From a virus: a stretch of DNA of 31,375 bases. The position numbers and the translations under genes were made by a program. The stretch is from the IMG/VR virus record IMGVR_UViG_3300007354_000012, positions 1 to 31,375 of that record; one strand, written 5' to 3'. The stretch's first letter is position 1; each line of letters starts with the position of its first letter. Shown here one piece after another: positions 14,580-22,622 of the stretch. The notes beneath the pieces were generated by a model. It was given only the letters and a program-made list of their open reading frames with translations, searched no databases and was not told the DNA's origin.

Positions 14580-14620
14580 GCCCCGGCCTTTGCGGTCGGG
14601 GCTTCGCTTTCGGAAGGAGG
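14580..14620 (+). promoter_or_regulatory. Hairpin plus ribosome site, copy C, before the tail tube gene
   Basis: GCCCCGGCC (14580-14588) pairs with GGTCGGGGC (14594-14602) with one G-U pair. TTCGCTTTC and a strong GGAAGGAGGAG ribosome site follow. This repeats the arrangement at 383 and 11844, here before the tail tube gene. Confidence 0.55.
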
Positions 14621-14628
14621 AGTGACCC

Positions 14629-15039
14629 ATGCCCGCAGTTCCAGGGGTGGCGTTCCTCATCAAGCTCAACACCGGCACCGAGGCCAGCCCTGTTTGGACT
14701 ACGGTCGGCGGCCAGCGAAACGGCACGCTGAACATGTCTATGGACACCATCGGCGTGACCAGCAAGGACTCCAACGCCTGGCTGGAGCGGCTCGCGGGAA
14801 ACCGCGAGTGGTCGATAGACTTCGACGCGCTCCTTATCGAGAGCGACGCCGGGCTCTCCGAGCTTGAGAGTGCCTACATGAACCACGAGAAGGTCCAGGT
14901 CCAGTTCGTGACGCCCACGAGCATCAAGTACCAGGGCGATGCCTACCTGACCGACTTCGCCTACGGGGCGCCCTACGACGCCGAGGCCACCGCGTCCGGC
15001 ACGCTCACCGGCACCGGCGCCCTGACCAAGCCGGCATAA
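14629..15039 (+). CDS. Major tail (tube) protein
   Basis: The 136-residue product starts at an ATG after GGAAGGAGGAG. It resembles TP901-1-type tail tube proteins: a beta-rich start (VPGVAFLIKLNTG, TTVGGQRNGTLNMSMDTIGVTSKD), WLERLAGNREWSIDFDALL in the middle, and a C-terminal AEATASGTLTGTGALTKP. Hundreds of copies stack to form the tail tube. The gene lies after the tail terminator and before the chaperone pair, as expected. Confidence 0.85.
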   Translation: MPAVPGVAFLIKLNTGTEASPVWTTVGGQRNGTLNMSMDTIGVTSKDSNAWLERLAGNREWSIDFDALLIESDAGLSELESAYMNHEKVQVQFVTPTSIKYQGDAYLTDFAYGAPYDAEATASGTLTGTGALTKPA

Positions 15040-15052
15040 GGAGGAGAGCACT

Positions 15053-15382
15053 ATGGCTACTCTCACTGTCCAGCAGACGAGCCTCACCGGCCTGAACCCT
15101 GCGTTCGGGGCGGCCGCGGCCGGCGGGGACGAGTTCGTTAACTCCGGTAAAGCGGTCCTCTACGTCAAGAACGGCAGCGCCGGCGCGGTCACCGTCACCG
15201 TCAACTCTCAGACGGCCTGCAACTATGGCTTCGACCACGACGCCGAGGTCTCCGTGCCGGCCTCGGGGGAGCGGGTCATCGGCCCGTTCCCGAAGTCGCG
15301 CTTCGACGACGCGGCAGGGAAGGTCCAGGTTACCTACTCCGGCGTCACGTCCGTGACCGTCGCCGTCCTGGAGGTGGCCTAA
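15053..15382 (+). CDS. Small beta-rich virion protein of unknown role
   Basis: The ATG at 15053 follows AAGGAGGAG. The 109-residue protein is rich in Gly, Ala, Val and Thr and has strand-like segments (AVLYVKNGSAGAVTVTVNSQT, VSVPASGERVIGPFPKSRFDD, VQVTYSGVTSVTVAVLEV), like a small immunoglobulin- or jelly-roll-type sandwich. Its place between the tail tube and the chaperones suggests a tail or head surface decoration. I do not recognise a named family. Confidence 0.6.
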   Translation: MATLTVQQTSLTGLNPAFGAAAAGGDEFVNSGKAVLYVKNGSAGAVTVTVNSQTACNYGFDHDAEVSVPASGERVIGPFPKSRFDDAAGKVQVTYSGVTSVTVAVLEVA

Positions 15383-15383
15383 T

Positions 15384-15818
15384 TTGCCCGGCTACGTCGC
15401 CATCGAGCTCGACAAACCCCGGCGGTTGCGGTTCGACATTAACGCCTTGGCCGACCTCGAGGAGACGATGGGGGCCACCTTGCCGGCCATCATCTCGGGC
15501 GGGGTCGGTATCCGCGCCCTTCGCGCCCTCATCTGGGCCGGCCTGAGGTGGGAGGACCCCGGTCTCACCGAGGTCCGGGCTGGCGAGCTGCTTCAGGTTC
15601 ACCTGGAGCGCGGCGGCGACCTCGCCGAGATTTCCAAAGCGGTCCACGACGCCCTGGCGGCCTCGGGGCTGCTCAGGCCGGGCCTGGTGCAGGAGGAGAC
15701 CTCCCGCCCAAACCCTCCGCCGACGGCCGGGCGTGGAGCTTCGCCGAGTGGCTCCAGGAGGCGGAGGCCCTCGCCTACGGCCCGCTCCGGCTCAAGCCCG
15801 ACGAGTTCGGGCGCCTGA
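15384..15818 (+). CDS. Tail assembly chaperone, short form (G-type)
   Basis: The TTG start at 15384 lies 8 bases after GGAGGT. The zero-frame product is 144 residues. The first ~105 residues are the chaperone domain (RLRFDINALADLEETMGATLPAI, RALIWAGLRWEDPGLT, DLAEISKAVHDALAASGLL). The last ~35 are Ser/Arg/Pro-rich off-frame sequence. Such proteins coat the tape measure during tail assembly. A slippery heptamer at 15707-15713 lets some ribosomes shift into the frame that runs to 16078. Confidence 0.8.
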   Translation: MPGYVAIELDKPRRLRFDINALADLEETMGATLPAIISGGVGIRALRALIWAGLRWEDPGLTEVRAGELLQVHLERGGDLAEISKAVHDALAASGLLRPGLVQEETSRPNPPPTAGRGASPSGSRRRRPSPTARSGSSPTSSGA

Positions 15819-16078
15819 CCCCCGCCGAGTTCGGTAAGCTCCTCGAAGGCTACGCCTGGCGCGAGGAGCACGAGCAGCGCAAGCTCTGCTGGGCCGTCTG
15901 GCATACCGCCGCCCTGGTCCGGGCGAGGCGCATGCCGTCTTTCGAGCAGTTCATGGGCCGGGCCCGGGCCGAGAAGCGGCAGGCCGTCCGTCGCAGCCCG
16001 GAAGAGCGGCGGCGTGAACTCGGTGAGCTCAAGCGACTGTTCGGCGAGGAGGAGGTGGCGGACCCGTGCCGGTCGTGA
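15384..16078 (+). CDS. Tail assembly chaperone, long form (G-T fusion by -1 frameshift)
   Basis: After a -1 slip at C CCA AAC (15707-15713) translation continues in the other frame to the TGA at 16076-16078. The fusion has about 231 residues: 108 from the G frame and 123 from the T frame. The T part has its own conserved look (SFAEWLQEAEALAYGPLRL, FGRLTPAEFGKLLEGYAWREEHE, MPSFEQFMGRARAEKRQ) and no convincing start of its own. G and G-T made in a fixed ratio before the tape measure gene is a well-known feature of long-tailed phages. The fusion end overlaps the tape measure start. Confidence 0.8.
15707..15713 (+). promoter_or_regulatory. -1 ribosomal frameshift site in the chaperone gene
   Basis: The zero-frame codons CCA AAC preceded by C form the canonical X-XXY-YYZ heptamer (CCC, AAA, C). 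An internal AGGAGGAG at 15691-15698, about 8 bases upstream, can act as the stimulatory Shine-Dalgarno-like element known from bacterial frameshift sites. The next frame is open through this point. Confidence 0.8.
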
Positions 16079-17814
16079 TATCGGAAATCCAGGTGAGGCT
16101 CGGGGGCGACATCCGAGACCTGCAGGACAAGCTCGAGCAGGCGGCTGGCTCGCTCAGAAACTTGGGCCAGAAGCTCTCCGGCGTCGGCAAGGGCCTCACT
16201 GCCGCTTTCACCGTCCCACTCATCGGGGTCGGCGCTGCTGCCCTGGCGTCCTTCTCGAAAGTCGATCAGGCACTCGATACCATCCGAGTCGGCACCGGTG
16301 AGACCGGCAAGACCTTGGCTGGCCTCCAGGATGTGTTCCGCCAGGTGGCGGCCTCCTCGGCCTCGGACATGGGCGTCGTAGCCCAGGCCGTGGCCGACCT
16401 CAACACGCGGCTCGGCCTGACGGGACGGCCGCTCCGCGATCTCGCCTGGAAGGCCACGGAGGCCGGACGGCTCCTCAAGGAGGACGTCGGGGAGGTCGTG
16501 CGGGGGCTCACCCGTGTCATGGGCGACTGGGCCATCAGTAACGAGCGCGGCGGCAAGACGCTCGACATCCTCTTCAAGGCCAGCCAGAAGACTGGGATCG
16601 GCCTCTCCCGTCTTTCGCAGCTCATCGTCCAGTACGGCGCGCCCTTGAGGCAGATGGGGTTCTCGTTCGAGCAGGCTGCGGCTCTGCTCGCCAAGTTCGA
16701 GAAGGAGGGCGTCAACACCGAGCTCGTCCTCGGCTCGCTACGTATCGGTCTCGTCCAGTTCGCCAAGGCCGGTGAGGAGCCGGCCGAAGCGTTCCGTCGC
16801 GCTGTCGAGACCATCCGGTCGCTCGGCTCTGCCGCCGAGGCCAACGCCTTGGCCGTTGAACTCTTCGGTGCCCGCGCCGGGCCTGACATGGCCGCGGCCA
16901 TCCGGGAGGGCCGGTTCGAGATCGACGACCTGGTCGCCGCCCTGGGCAAGTCCTCCGGTGCCATCAGGTCGGCGTCCGAGGACACCTGGGACCTCGGGGA
17001 AACTTGGGCTCAGACGAAGAACCGGATCATGCTCGCAGTTCAGCCGCTCGGGAGCATCCTCGCCAAACTCGGCGAGGAGTGGATACCCAAAGTGAGCGGC
17101 GCCGTCGAACGCCTGGCGGGTTGGTTCAGCGGCCTTACTGAAGAGCAACAGCGGACCGTTCTGGCCATCGCCGGGATAGTCGCGGCTATTGGCCCCGCGC
17201 TGGCTGTTCTGGGAACGGTAATCAAGACCGTTTCCGGGCTAGGTTCCGTGCTCAGCTGGCTCACCAGTCCCGTGGGCCTCGCCGTTGCTGCCGTCGGCCT
17301 CCTGGTGGCGGCCGGGGTTTGGCTGTACAAGAACTGGGACAGGGTCGTCGCCTGGTTCCGGGACGTTTTTGGGAGGTTCGCCCAGTGGTGGCACGACCTC
17401 TGGGACAGAATCGTCGGCTGGGTCGCACAGAAGGCCGAACGGCTGGTTGACACCATCCAGAGGATCATCGACAGGGTCAAGGCGGCCATCGAATGGCTCC
17501 GCAAGCTCTTCGGCGGCGAGGGCGGCGCTGGGGCGCCCGCGGCCCTCCCCCAGGTCGGCGCAGCCGCCGCAGGCAACATCCCGCGGATGCAGTCCGGCGG
17601 CATCGTCACCAGGCCGACCCTCGCCCTCATCGGCGAGCGCGGTCCGGAAGCGGTCGTGCCCCTTTCCCGCTCCGGCCCCCTCGGCCCCGTCAGTATCACT
17701 ATCAATGTCCACGCCCCGACTGGCAAGGCCGACGACATCGCTACGGCGGTGCAGCGCGTGCTCCGCGAGGACCTGCCCCGCCTGTTCCGCCAGGAGCGCC
17801 TGGCCACCGCTTAG
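16066..17814 (+). CDS. Tail tape measure protein
   Basis: The GTG start at 16066 overlaps the chaperone fusion. The protein has 582 residues. The N-terminus has coiled-coil and small-residue helices (GDIRDLQDKLEQAAGSLRNL, then TAAFTVPLIGVGAAALASFS) followed by the phage tail tape measure core. About residues 360-430 carry two hydrophobic segments (VLAIAGIVAAIGPALAVLG and GLAVAAVGLLVAAGVWLY). A tryptophan-rich amphipathic stretch (KNWDRVVAWFRDVFG to WVAQKAERL) follows. The C-terminus has GGIVTRPTLALIGERGPEAVVPL, the standard end of tape measure proteins. It sets tail length; the modest size implies a fairly short siphovirus tail. No lysozyme or peptidase domain is seen. Confidence 0.92.
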   Translation: MPVVISEIQVRLGGDIRDLQDKLEQAAGSLRNLGQKLSGVGKGLTAAFTVPLIGVGAAALASFSKVDQALDTIRVGTGETGKTLAGLQDVFRQVAASSASDMGVVAQAVADLNTRLGLTGRPLRDLAWKATEAGRLLKEDVGEVVRGLTRVMGDWAISNERGGKTLDILFKASQKTGIGLSRLSQLIVQYGAPLRQMGFSFEQAAALLAKFEKEGVNTELVLGSLRIGLVQFAKAGEEPAEAFRRAVETIRSLGSAAEANALAVELFGARAGPDMAAAIREGRFEIDDLVAALGKSSGAIRSASEDTWDLGETWAQTKNRIMLAVQPLGSILAKLGEEWIPKVSGAVERLAGWFSGLTEEQQRTVLAIAGIVAAIGPALAVLGTVIKTVSGLGSVLSWLTSPVGLAVAAVGLLVAAGVWLYKNWDRVVAWFRDVFGRFAQWWHDLWDRIVGWVAQKAERLVDTIQRIIDRVKAAIEWLRKLFGGEGGAGAPAALPQVGAAAAGNIPRMQSGGIVTRPTLALIGERGPEAVVPLSRSGPLGPVSITINVHAPTGKADDIATAVQRVLREDLPRLFRQERLATA

Positions 17815-17835
17815 CCTAGCAGGAGGTTGACCAGT

Positions 17836-19962
17836 TTGGCCCGTGTCGAACTCCCCGAGCTCCGGACCAGCCACTCTAAGACGTTCCGCCTCGACGACGG
17901 CCGCCTCCAGGTCGAGCTCAGCGCCAAGTGGCCCATTCACTACCTCGATGCCAACGGCCTGTGGCAGGACTGCGACCCCGCCCTGCGGTCGGACACGAGG
18001 GTGAGCGAGTACGACCTTGCCTGCCGGAAGACCTGGTCGTCTGTCACCCGCCTGGCGAAGCGCTCCCCCCAGCCCGTGCGCATCGAGCGCGGCGGGTGCA
18101 AGCTGACCTATCGCGCCCAGGGCGTGGCCAACGTCCAGGGCGTGGTCGAGGGCAACAAGCTTTTCTTCGCCGACGCCTGGCCGGACGCCGACCTAATCTG
18201 GTACGCCGTCCCCGAGGGGCTGAGAAAGGAAATCGTCCTCAAGTCCCCGTCAGCCCCCGCGTCCTACTCGTTCCTGGTCGAACTGCAGGACCTCGAGCTC
18301 CGCCAGGACGACGACGGCGTGGTCCGCGCCTGGGCCGGCCCGTTCCCTGCGTTCGAGATCTATCGGCCCTGGGTCCATGACGCGAACGGTGTCTACGGGC
18401 CGGCGACGGTCGCTCTCAGGACCGAGGGCGGCAAGCAGTACCTCGACCTCGCCATAGACCCCGCCTGGCTCTCCGACCCGGCCCGGGTGTTCCCGGTGGT
18501 CTTGGACCCCACTGTCATCCAGCCCGACGCGGCGGCGGGCAAGGACACGTATGTCAACTCAGGCTCGCCGACCAGCAACTACGGCACCTCAAACGCGATG
18601 TATTGTGGTCTCGTGACCCCGACCGAGTACAGGGCACTCATCCAGTTCGACCTGAGCGGCATCTCGAGCCCGTTCCGTGCGGCGGATATCCACCTGTACA
18701 CGTACTGGGCGGGCAGCGGGACGACGGTAAGTATCCACAAGGTTACCTCCTCTTGGGACGAGGCGACTGTGACGTGGGGCACTCAGCCGAGTTTCGACGG
18801 CACGGCCCTCGACACCGAGGACGTCAGCGTCATCCAGTGGGATATCTGGAGCATCCTCGCTCTGGCCGAAGGCTGGCGGAACGGGTCAATCACGAACAAT
18901 GGTGCCCTCTTGAAGCTAGCCTCGGGCACGAGCTACTGCCGATTCTACTCGTCTGATGAGGTTACCAACCCCACCCTCCGCCCGAAGTTCGTTTATGAAC
19001 TCGACGTTGTTCCCGTCGCCACCCCCACCTCGCCCACGGGGACCGAGGCATCTCCGGGGACCGTCGCGGACGACGTTTCCCCGACGCTGGCATGGTCGTA
19101 CTCCGACAGCGAGGGCGACCCGCAGGCCAAGTACCAGGTGCAGCTACAGACGGCGGACGGCCTCTCGACCATCCTCGATACCGGCGAGGTGGCCTCGGCC
19201 AACGCCTACCACAACTGCTCTGCGAACCTACTCGACTACGGGACCGATTACCGCTGGCGGGTCCGCGTCCACGACGGCTATGGCTGGGGCTCGTGGTCGG
19301 CTTGGCAGTACTTCGAGTGCATCCTCAGCGCCCCCACCGGCCTCACGGCTACCCCGGACTCGGCGAACGCGGAAATCGACCTCTCGTGGGCCGCTCATGC
19401 CGGGGAGGACCTCGCGGGCTACCACGTCTACCGCAAGCTCCAGGGGGCCGGCGACGCGACCTATACCCGGCTCGACCTCACCCTGGTCACCAGCACGACC
19501 TACACCGACGACACTGCCGCCTCGGGGACGGCCTACACCTACGCCGTCACCGCCGTCGCCGACGACGGCTACGAATCGGCCAAGAGCGCCGGGGTCAACG
19601 GGACGGTGGTATTCTCGGGGTACTGGGTGGGCGCGGTGCAGGTCAAACTGCGGCCCGGCCGCGGTTGGGAGCACGTCCGCCGCACCTCGGAGAATCTGAC
19701 CTTAACTGGCACGGCCAACGTGCAGGACTACGGCTACGGGCCGAGACGGGTCAGGCTGACTCTGCGCTATGACTCCCAGGCTGAGAGGCAGTCCTTGCTC
19801 GACCTCTTCCCTGCCGGGCAAGCCGTGAGCTACCGGGACGAGCAGGGCTTCGTCCTCCGGGGCAAGGTTTCCGGCAACGTGGACGAGACCATCATCGAGA
19901 CGCCCGAGACTGCGCACGGCTGGCTGACGTTTACCCTCACGGAGACGGAGGCGTCGGTCTAA
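17836..19962 (+). CDS. Distal tail protein with DNRLRE-type and fibronectin III-like domains
   Basis: I chose TTG 17836, 9 bases after AGGAGG; a TTG at 17827 abuts that site. The product has 708 residues. About 1-225 is a beta-rich region ending in VFPVVLDPTV. About 228-395 matches the DNRLRE/CBM96-type pattern (DTYVNSGSPTSNYGTS, RALIQFDLSGI, SWDEATVTWGTQPSF), usually found in secreted surface proteins. Two fibronectin III-like modules follow (~398-495, ~496-595). The last ~105 residues (VQVKLRPGRGWEHVRRTSENL onward) look like a tail attachment domain. It probably binds the cell surface. It replaces a plain distal tail protein at this locus; the next start overlaps its stop. Confidence 0.75.
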   Translation: MARVELPELRTSHSKTFRLDDGRLQVELSAKWPIHYLDANGLWQDCDPALRSDTRVSEYDLACRKTWSSVTRLAKRSPQPVRIERGGCKLTYRAQGVANVQGVVEGNKLFFADAWPDADLIWYAVPEGLRKEIVLKSPSAPASYSFLVELQDLELRQDDDGVVRAWAGPFPAFEIYRPWVHDANGVYGPATVALRTEGGKQYLDLAIDPAWLSDPARVFPVVLDPTVIQPDAAAGKDTYVNSGSPTSNYGTSNAMYCGLVTPTEYRALIQFDLSGISSPFRAADIHLYTYWAGSGTTVSIHKVTSSWDEATVTWGTQPSFDGTALDTEDVSVIQWDIWSILALAEGWRNGSITNNGALLKLASGTSYCRFYSSDEVTNPTLRPKFVYELDVVPVATPTSPTGTEASPGTVADDVSPTLAWSYSDSEGDPQAKYQVQLQTADGLSTILDTGEVASANAYHNCSANLLDYGTDYRWRVRVHDGYGWGSWSAWQYFECILSAPTGLTATPDSANAEIDLSWAAHAGEDLAGYHVYRKLQGAGDATYTRLDLTLVTSTTYTDDTAASGTAYTYAVTAVADDGYESAKSAGVNGTVVFSGYWVGAVQVKLRPGRGWEHVRRTSENLTLTGTANVQDYGYGPRRVRLTLRYDSQAERQSLLDLFPAGQAVSYRDEQGFVLRGKVSGNVDETIIETPETAHGWLTFTLTETEASV

Positions 19963-21992
19963 TGTCCCGGCGGGTCGAGCTCTACGAGACGGACGGCACC
20001 TACCTCAAGGACCTCCCGGCCACCTATGTCGAGTGGTCCGTGGACCGCCAGCGCCAGGTGAGGCGCACGGCGACGATCCGCCTGCCGCTCGACTGCCTGG
20101 CGGATGTCAAGGTCCTCGGGCGCATGGTCAAGGTCTGGGACGGCGCGACGCTGGTCTTCTGCGGGTACATCGACGGGCCGAGGGCCTCCGTGTCGGGCGA
20201 GGGGCGGGCAGAAATCGAGGTCACCTGCCGGGACAAGACCAAGCGGCTCAAGGTCGCGCGATTCTCGCAGGACACCACCTTCGAGGACCTCAACGCCAAG
20301 GAGACCCCGAACCTCTACCAGGCCGCCTCGGCCTCCTCGGAGCTCGGCGTCGGCGGGGAGATACAGCGCTACGCCGTGGTCTACCAGAGGGCGCTCCAGG
20401 CCACGGTGCTTGGGGTCGTCTCCGACGTGTCCGGCCTGGCTACCGAGGCCCCGGCGACCCTGACGGACCCTAAGCAACGGATCGTGCAGGGTACCGACTA
20501 CTCCATCGACTACTCGGCCCCGGGGCTGACCCAGCTCGCCCTGACCGTCTACATCGACATGCGGGTCGCCGAGAACGTCTCGGACATCATCATCACGACC
20601 AACGGCACGGCGGGAACCCGGTACGTCTCGACCGACGCCTTGACCTGGAGCCCCTTCGCGGCCGGCACGTTCCGGTTCGTCAAATTCACAATCACCAAGG
20701 CCTCGGGGCCCATCACCTGCTCGGTGGTCATCAAGACCGGGGCGAGTTACCCGGCGACAGCCATAGGCGTGGACAACCACAACTCCTGGCGGCCGACGCC
20801 GGCCGATGCGGACAGGTACATCACGGCGACCCTGGTCTCGACCGTCTCCATCACCGGCGAGCCCGTCGGCACCGGGGACGGGAGCACGGCCACTTTCAAC
20901 CTCGACTGGTTCCCGATAACCGCCCTGTCCGAGACGGTCTACGTGGACGAAGTGGTCCAGACGAGAGGGACGGCCTACACCATCAACGACACGACCGGAG
21001 CCATCACGTTCCTCTCGGGCTACATCCCGGCGGCGGGGGCGGCCGTCACCGCCGACTACACGTTCCCGACACAGGGCTGGAACGTCCTGTACCTCCGCTG
21101 GGGCGTCAATGACTTCGACCGGACGACCCGCTATGTCTACGACCTTTACCGCTCGGCCGACGGCGTCACCTGGACCCTGGTGGCGGCCGATTGCGCGGCG
21201 ACGAGCTCCTACCTGGTGGAGCACGTCGTGAGCCTGACGACCGACCGCTACATCAAGATTGTGATCAAGCGGGCTTCCGGCCCGGTGGCCCTCCGCTACC
21301 TCCAGGCCCAGTACGTCTCGACGACCGGGGTGGCCCTGTCCGAGGTCATCCAGTCCATCGCCTCGGCGGCCGGCGAGACCCTGTTCCGCATCACCCCGAC
21401 CAGGCGCTCGACGAAGCCGGTGTCGTTCACCGCCGGGACGGAGCACTGGGCGGCCGCGGAGGAACTGGCCGAATCAATCGGCTGGGAGCTCTACTACTCC
21501 GTCGACGGGTACCTCACGTTCGCCCCGCCCGACACGGACATCACGGACCCGAGCATACCGACCTACGAGGCCATGTTCGACCTCAAGGCCGAGTGGTCGG
21601 ACGCGGATATCTACAACCAGGTCATCGGAATCTGCCAGCGGGCGACGGGGGACCTCCGCTCATTCCAGGAAGACAGCAATGCCTTCAGCCCCACAAGCAC
21701 CGTCCGGTTGGGAGCCAGGACCGCGCCGGTGCAGTATTTCCCCGCCGCAGACACGCAGTCAAAACTCGACGCCGCGACCCTGCGCTACCTCCAGGACGTG
21801 TCGAGGCAACGGGTCAGGGTGTCGTTCACGATGGAGGGCACGCCCAGCCACGAGGCGGGCGACGTCATCCGCCTGCGGGAGACACTGACCGGCATCGACG
21901 GGTATTTCACCCTGGAGAGCTTCTCGGTGTCCGACGACCCGAACGGCGAAGGCTACGTGTTCCGCGCCTCGGTGGTCCAGGAGGTGGCCTGA
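19962..21992 (+). CDS. Tail hub/baseplate (tail-associated) protein with inserted beta domains
   Basis: A 676-residue protein whose ATG overlaps the previous stop. Residues ~1-115 look like the gp27/Tal-type hub start (YVEWSVDRQRQVRRTATIRLPL, VKVWDGATLVFCGYIDGPRAS, IEVTCRDKTKRL). The hub fold resumes at about 450 (VIQSIASAAGETLFRITPTRR, EELAESIGWELYYSVDGYLTFAPP) and ends with EAGDVIRLRETLTGIDGYFTLESF. Between them lie ~330 residues of beta-rich modules: two related domains with repeated KITKASGP/KRASGP-type ends, flanking GTGDGSTATFNL...GAITF. These are probably carbohydrate-binding. The hub caps the tube and initiates infection. Confidence 0.75.
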   Translation: MSRRVELYETDGTYLKDLPATYVEWSVDRQRQVRRTATIRLPLDCLADVKVLGRMVKVWDGATLVFCGYIDGPRASVSGEGRAEIEVTCRDKTKRLKVARFSQDTTFEDLNAKETPNLYQAASASSELGVGGEIQRYAVVYQRALQATVLGVVSDVSGLATEAPATLTDPKQRIVQGTDYSIDYSAPGLTQLALTVYIDMRVAENVSDIIITTNGTAGTRYVSTDALTWSPFAAGTFRFVKFTITKASGPITCSVVIKTGASYPATAIGVDNHNSWRPTPADADRYITATLVSTVSITGEPVGTGDGSTATFNLDWFPITALSETVYVDEVVQTRGTAYTINDTTGAITFLSGYIPAAGAAVTADYTFPTQGWNVLYLRWGVNDFDRTTRYVYDLYRSADGVTWTLVAADCAATSSYLVEHVVSLTTDRYIKIVIKRASGPVALRYLQAQYVSTTGVALSEVIQSIASAAGETLFRITPTRRSTKPVSFTAGTEHWAAAEELAESIGWELYYSVDGYLTFAPPDTDITDPSIPTYEAMFDLKAEWSDADIYNQVIGICQRATGDLRSFQEDSNAFSPTSTVRLGARTAPVQYFPAADTQSKLDAATLRYLQDVSRQRVRVSFTMEGTPSHEAGDVIRLRETLTGIDGYFTLESFSVSDDPNGEGYVFRASVVQEVA

Positions 21993-21993
21993 C

Positions 21994-22293
21994 ATGGGCC
22001 TGCTCGACGAGATACGCACCGCACACCAGGCCTGGCATGCCGGTGGCGGAAGGGAAGGGGACCGCGTGCGCGACATGGTGACCGAACTCGCCACGGTGGC
22101 CCAGATCTTACACCTAGGCGACGGCGTTTACGTGAGGTTGCAGCGGGAGGGCCAGACCGCGCTCTCGGCGCCCGTGCGCTGGGCAGACCCGGTGATTCCC
22201 CCTGCCGTTAACCAGCGCGCCCAAGTGTACCATCCGAGAGGTTCGATGCGATACCTTGATTTGGCTCTACCGCCCGGTGGGGTATCGTTCTAG
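21994..22293 (+). CDS. Small tail-region protein of unknown role (99 aa)
   Basis: The ATG at 21994 lies one base after the hub stop. The protein has an N-terminal helix (LLDEIRTAHQAWHAGGG), a middle part (VRDMVTELATVAQILHLGDGVYVRLQREGQTAL) and a Pro/Arg-rich end. No named family is recognised. Its coupling to the hub suggests a small baseplate or tail-tip component. Its stop lies in a perfect 12-base palindrome (22288-22299) that also gives the stop of the convergent gene. Confidence 0.6.
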   Translation: MGLLDEIRTAHQAWHAGGGREGDRVRDMVTELATVAQILHLGDGVYVRLQREGQTALSAPVRWADPVIPPAVNQRAQVYHPRGSMRYLDLALPPGGVSF

Positions 22294-22551
22294 CTAGAAG
22301 CCGCCCAAGGTCGCCGGAGGGACTCGCCTCTGGATACGGTCCCGCGGGCCCGCCGGCGGCCGCCAGGTCCGGAGCGAGGGCGACACGGGCGGATCCCAGT
22401 GGATCAGGCGCAGGGCTGCGTGGGGAGCCACCCGTAGGTCCTGGACCCGGACCCACCGCTCCGAATGACGCGCCGGCGCCGCCGTCGCAGCCCCGGAGAC
22501 GGCCAGCAGGACGACAGCCACGATGAGCACGCTCGCGACCACGTTTCGCAT
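22294..22551 (-). CDS. Secreted small protein, candidate cargo (moron) gene
   Basis: This is a minus-strand gene inserted between the tail and lysis genes, which all run on plus. ATG 22551 follows GGAGGTGTC. The 85-residue product starts with a clear signal peptide (MRNVVASVLIVAVVLLAVSG, cleavage likely after ATAAPA-type residues near 28-30). The mature part is short, basic and Pro/Arg-rich (ERWVRVQDLRVAPHAALRLIHW, then RDRIQRRVPPATLGGF) without cysteines. It has its own sigma-A-like promoter (22571-22600). That makes it a good candidate for expression from the prophage independently of the late operon. Function unknown; lysogenic conversion or superinfection exclusion are guesses. Confidence 0.6.
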   Translation of the reverse strand: MRNVVASVLIVAVVLLAVSGAATAAPARHSERWVRVQDLRVAPHAALRLIHWDPPVSPSLRTWRPPAGPRDRIQRRVPPATLGGF

Positions 22552-22570
22552 GGTTGACACCTCCAATCAC

Positions 22571-22600
22571 ATAATAGCCCGGCTCTACCCGGGCTGTCCA
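22571..22600 (-). promoter_or_regulatory. Promoter of the secreted cargo gene with a palindromic spacer
   Basis: On the minus strand TGGACA (22595-22600), an 18-base spacer and TATTAT (22571-22576) lie just ahead of the gene. The spacer holds a near-perfect inverted repeat (GCCCGGG/CCGGGC), which could be an operator or, on the plus strand, an RNA hairpin ahead of the lysis genes. Confidence 0.6.
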
Positions 22601-22622
22601 TCCGAGAGGTGAGTTGGTAAAA

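Noticed and set aside
19959-21446. Antisense open frame of about 500 codons opposite the tail hub
   Set aside because: The product is Gly/Arg/Asp-rich with no known motif and lies entirely within the hub gene.
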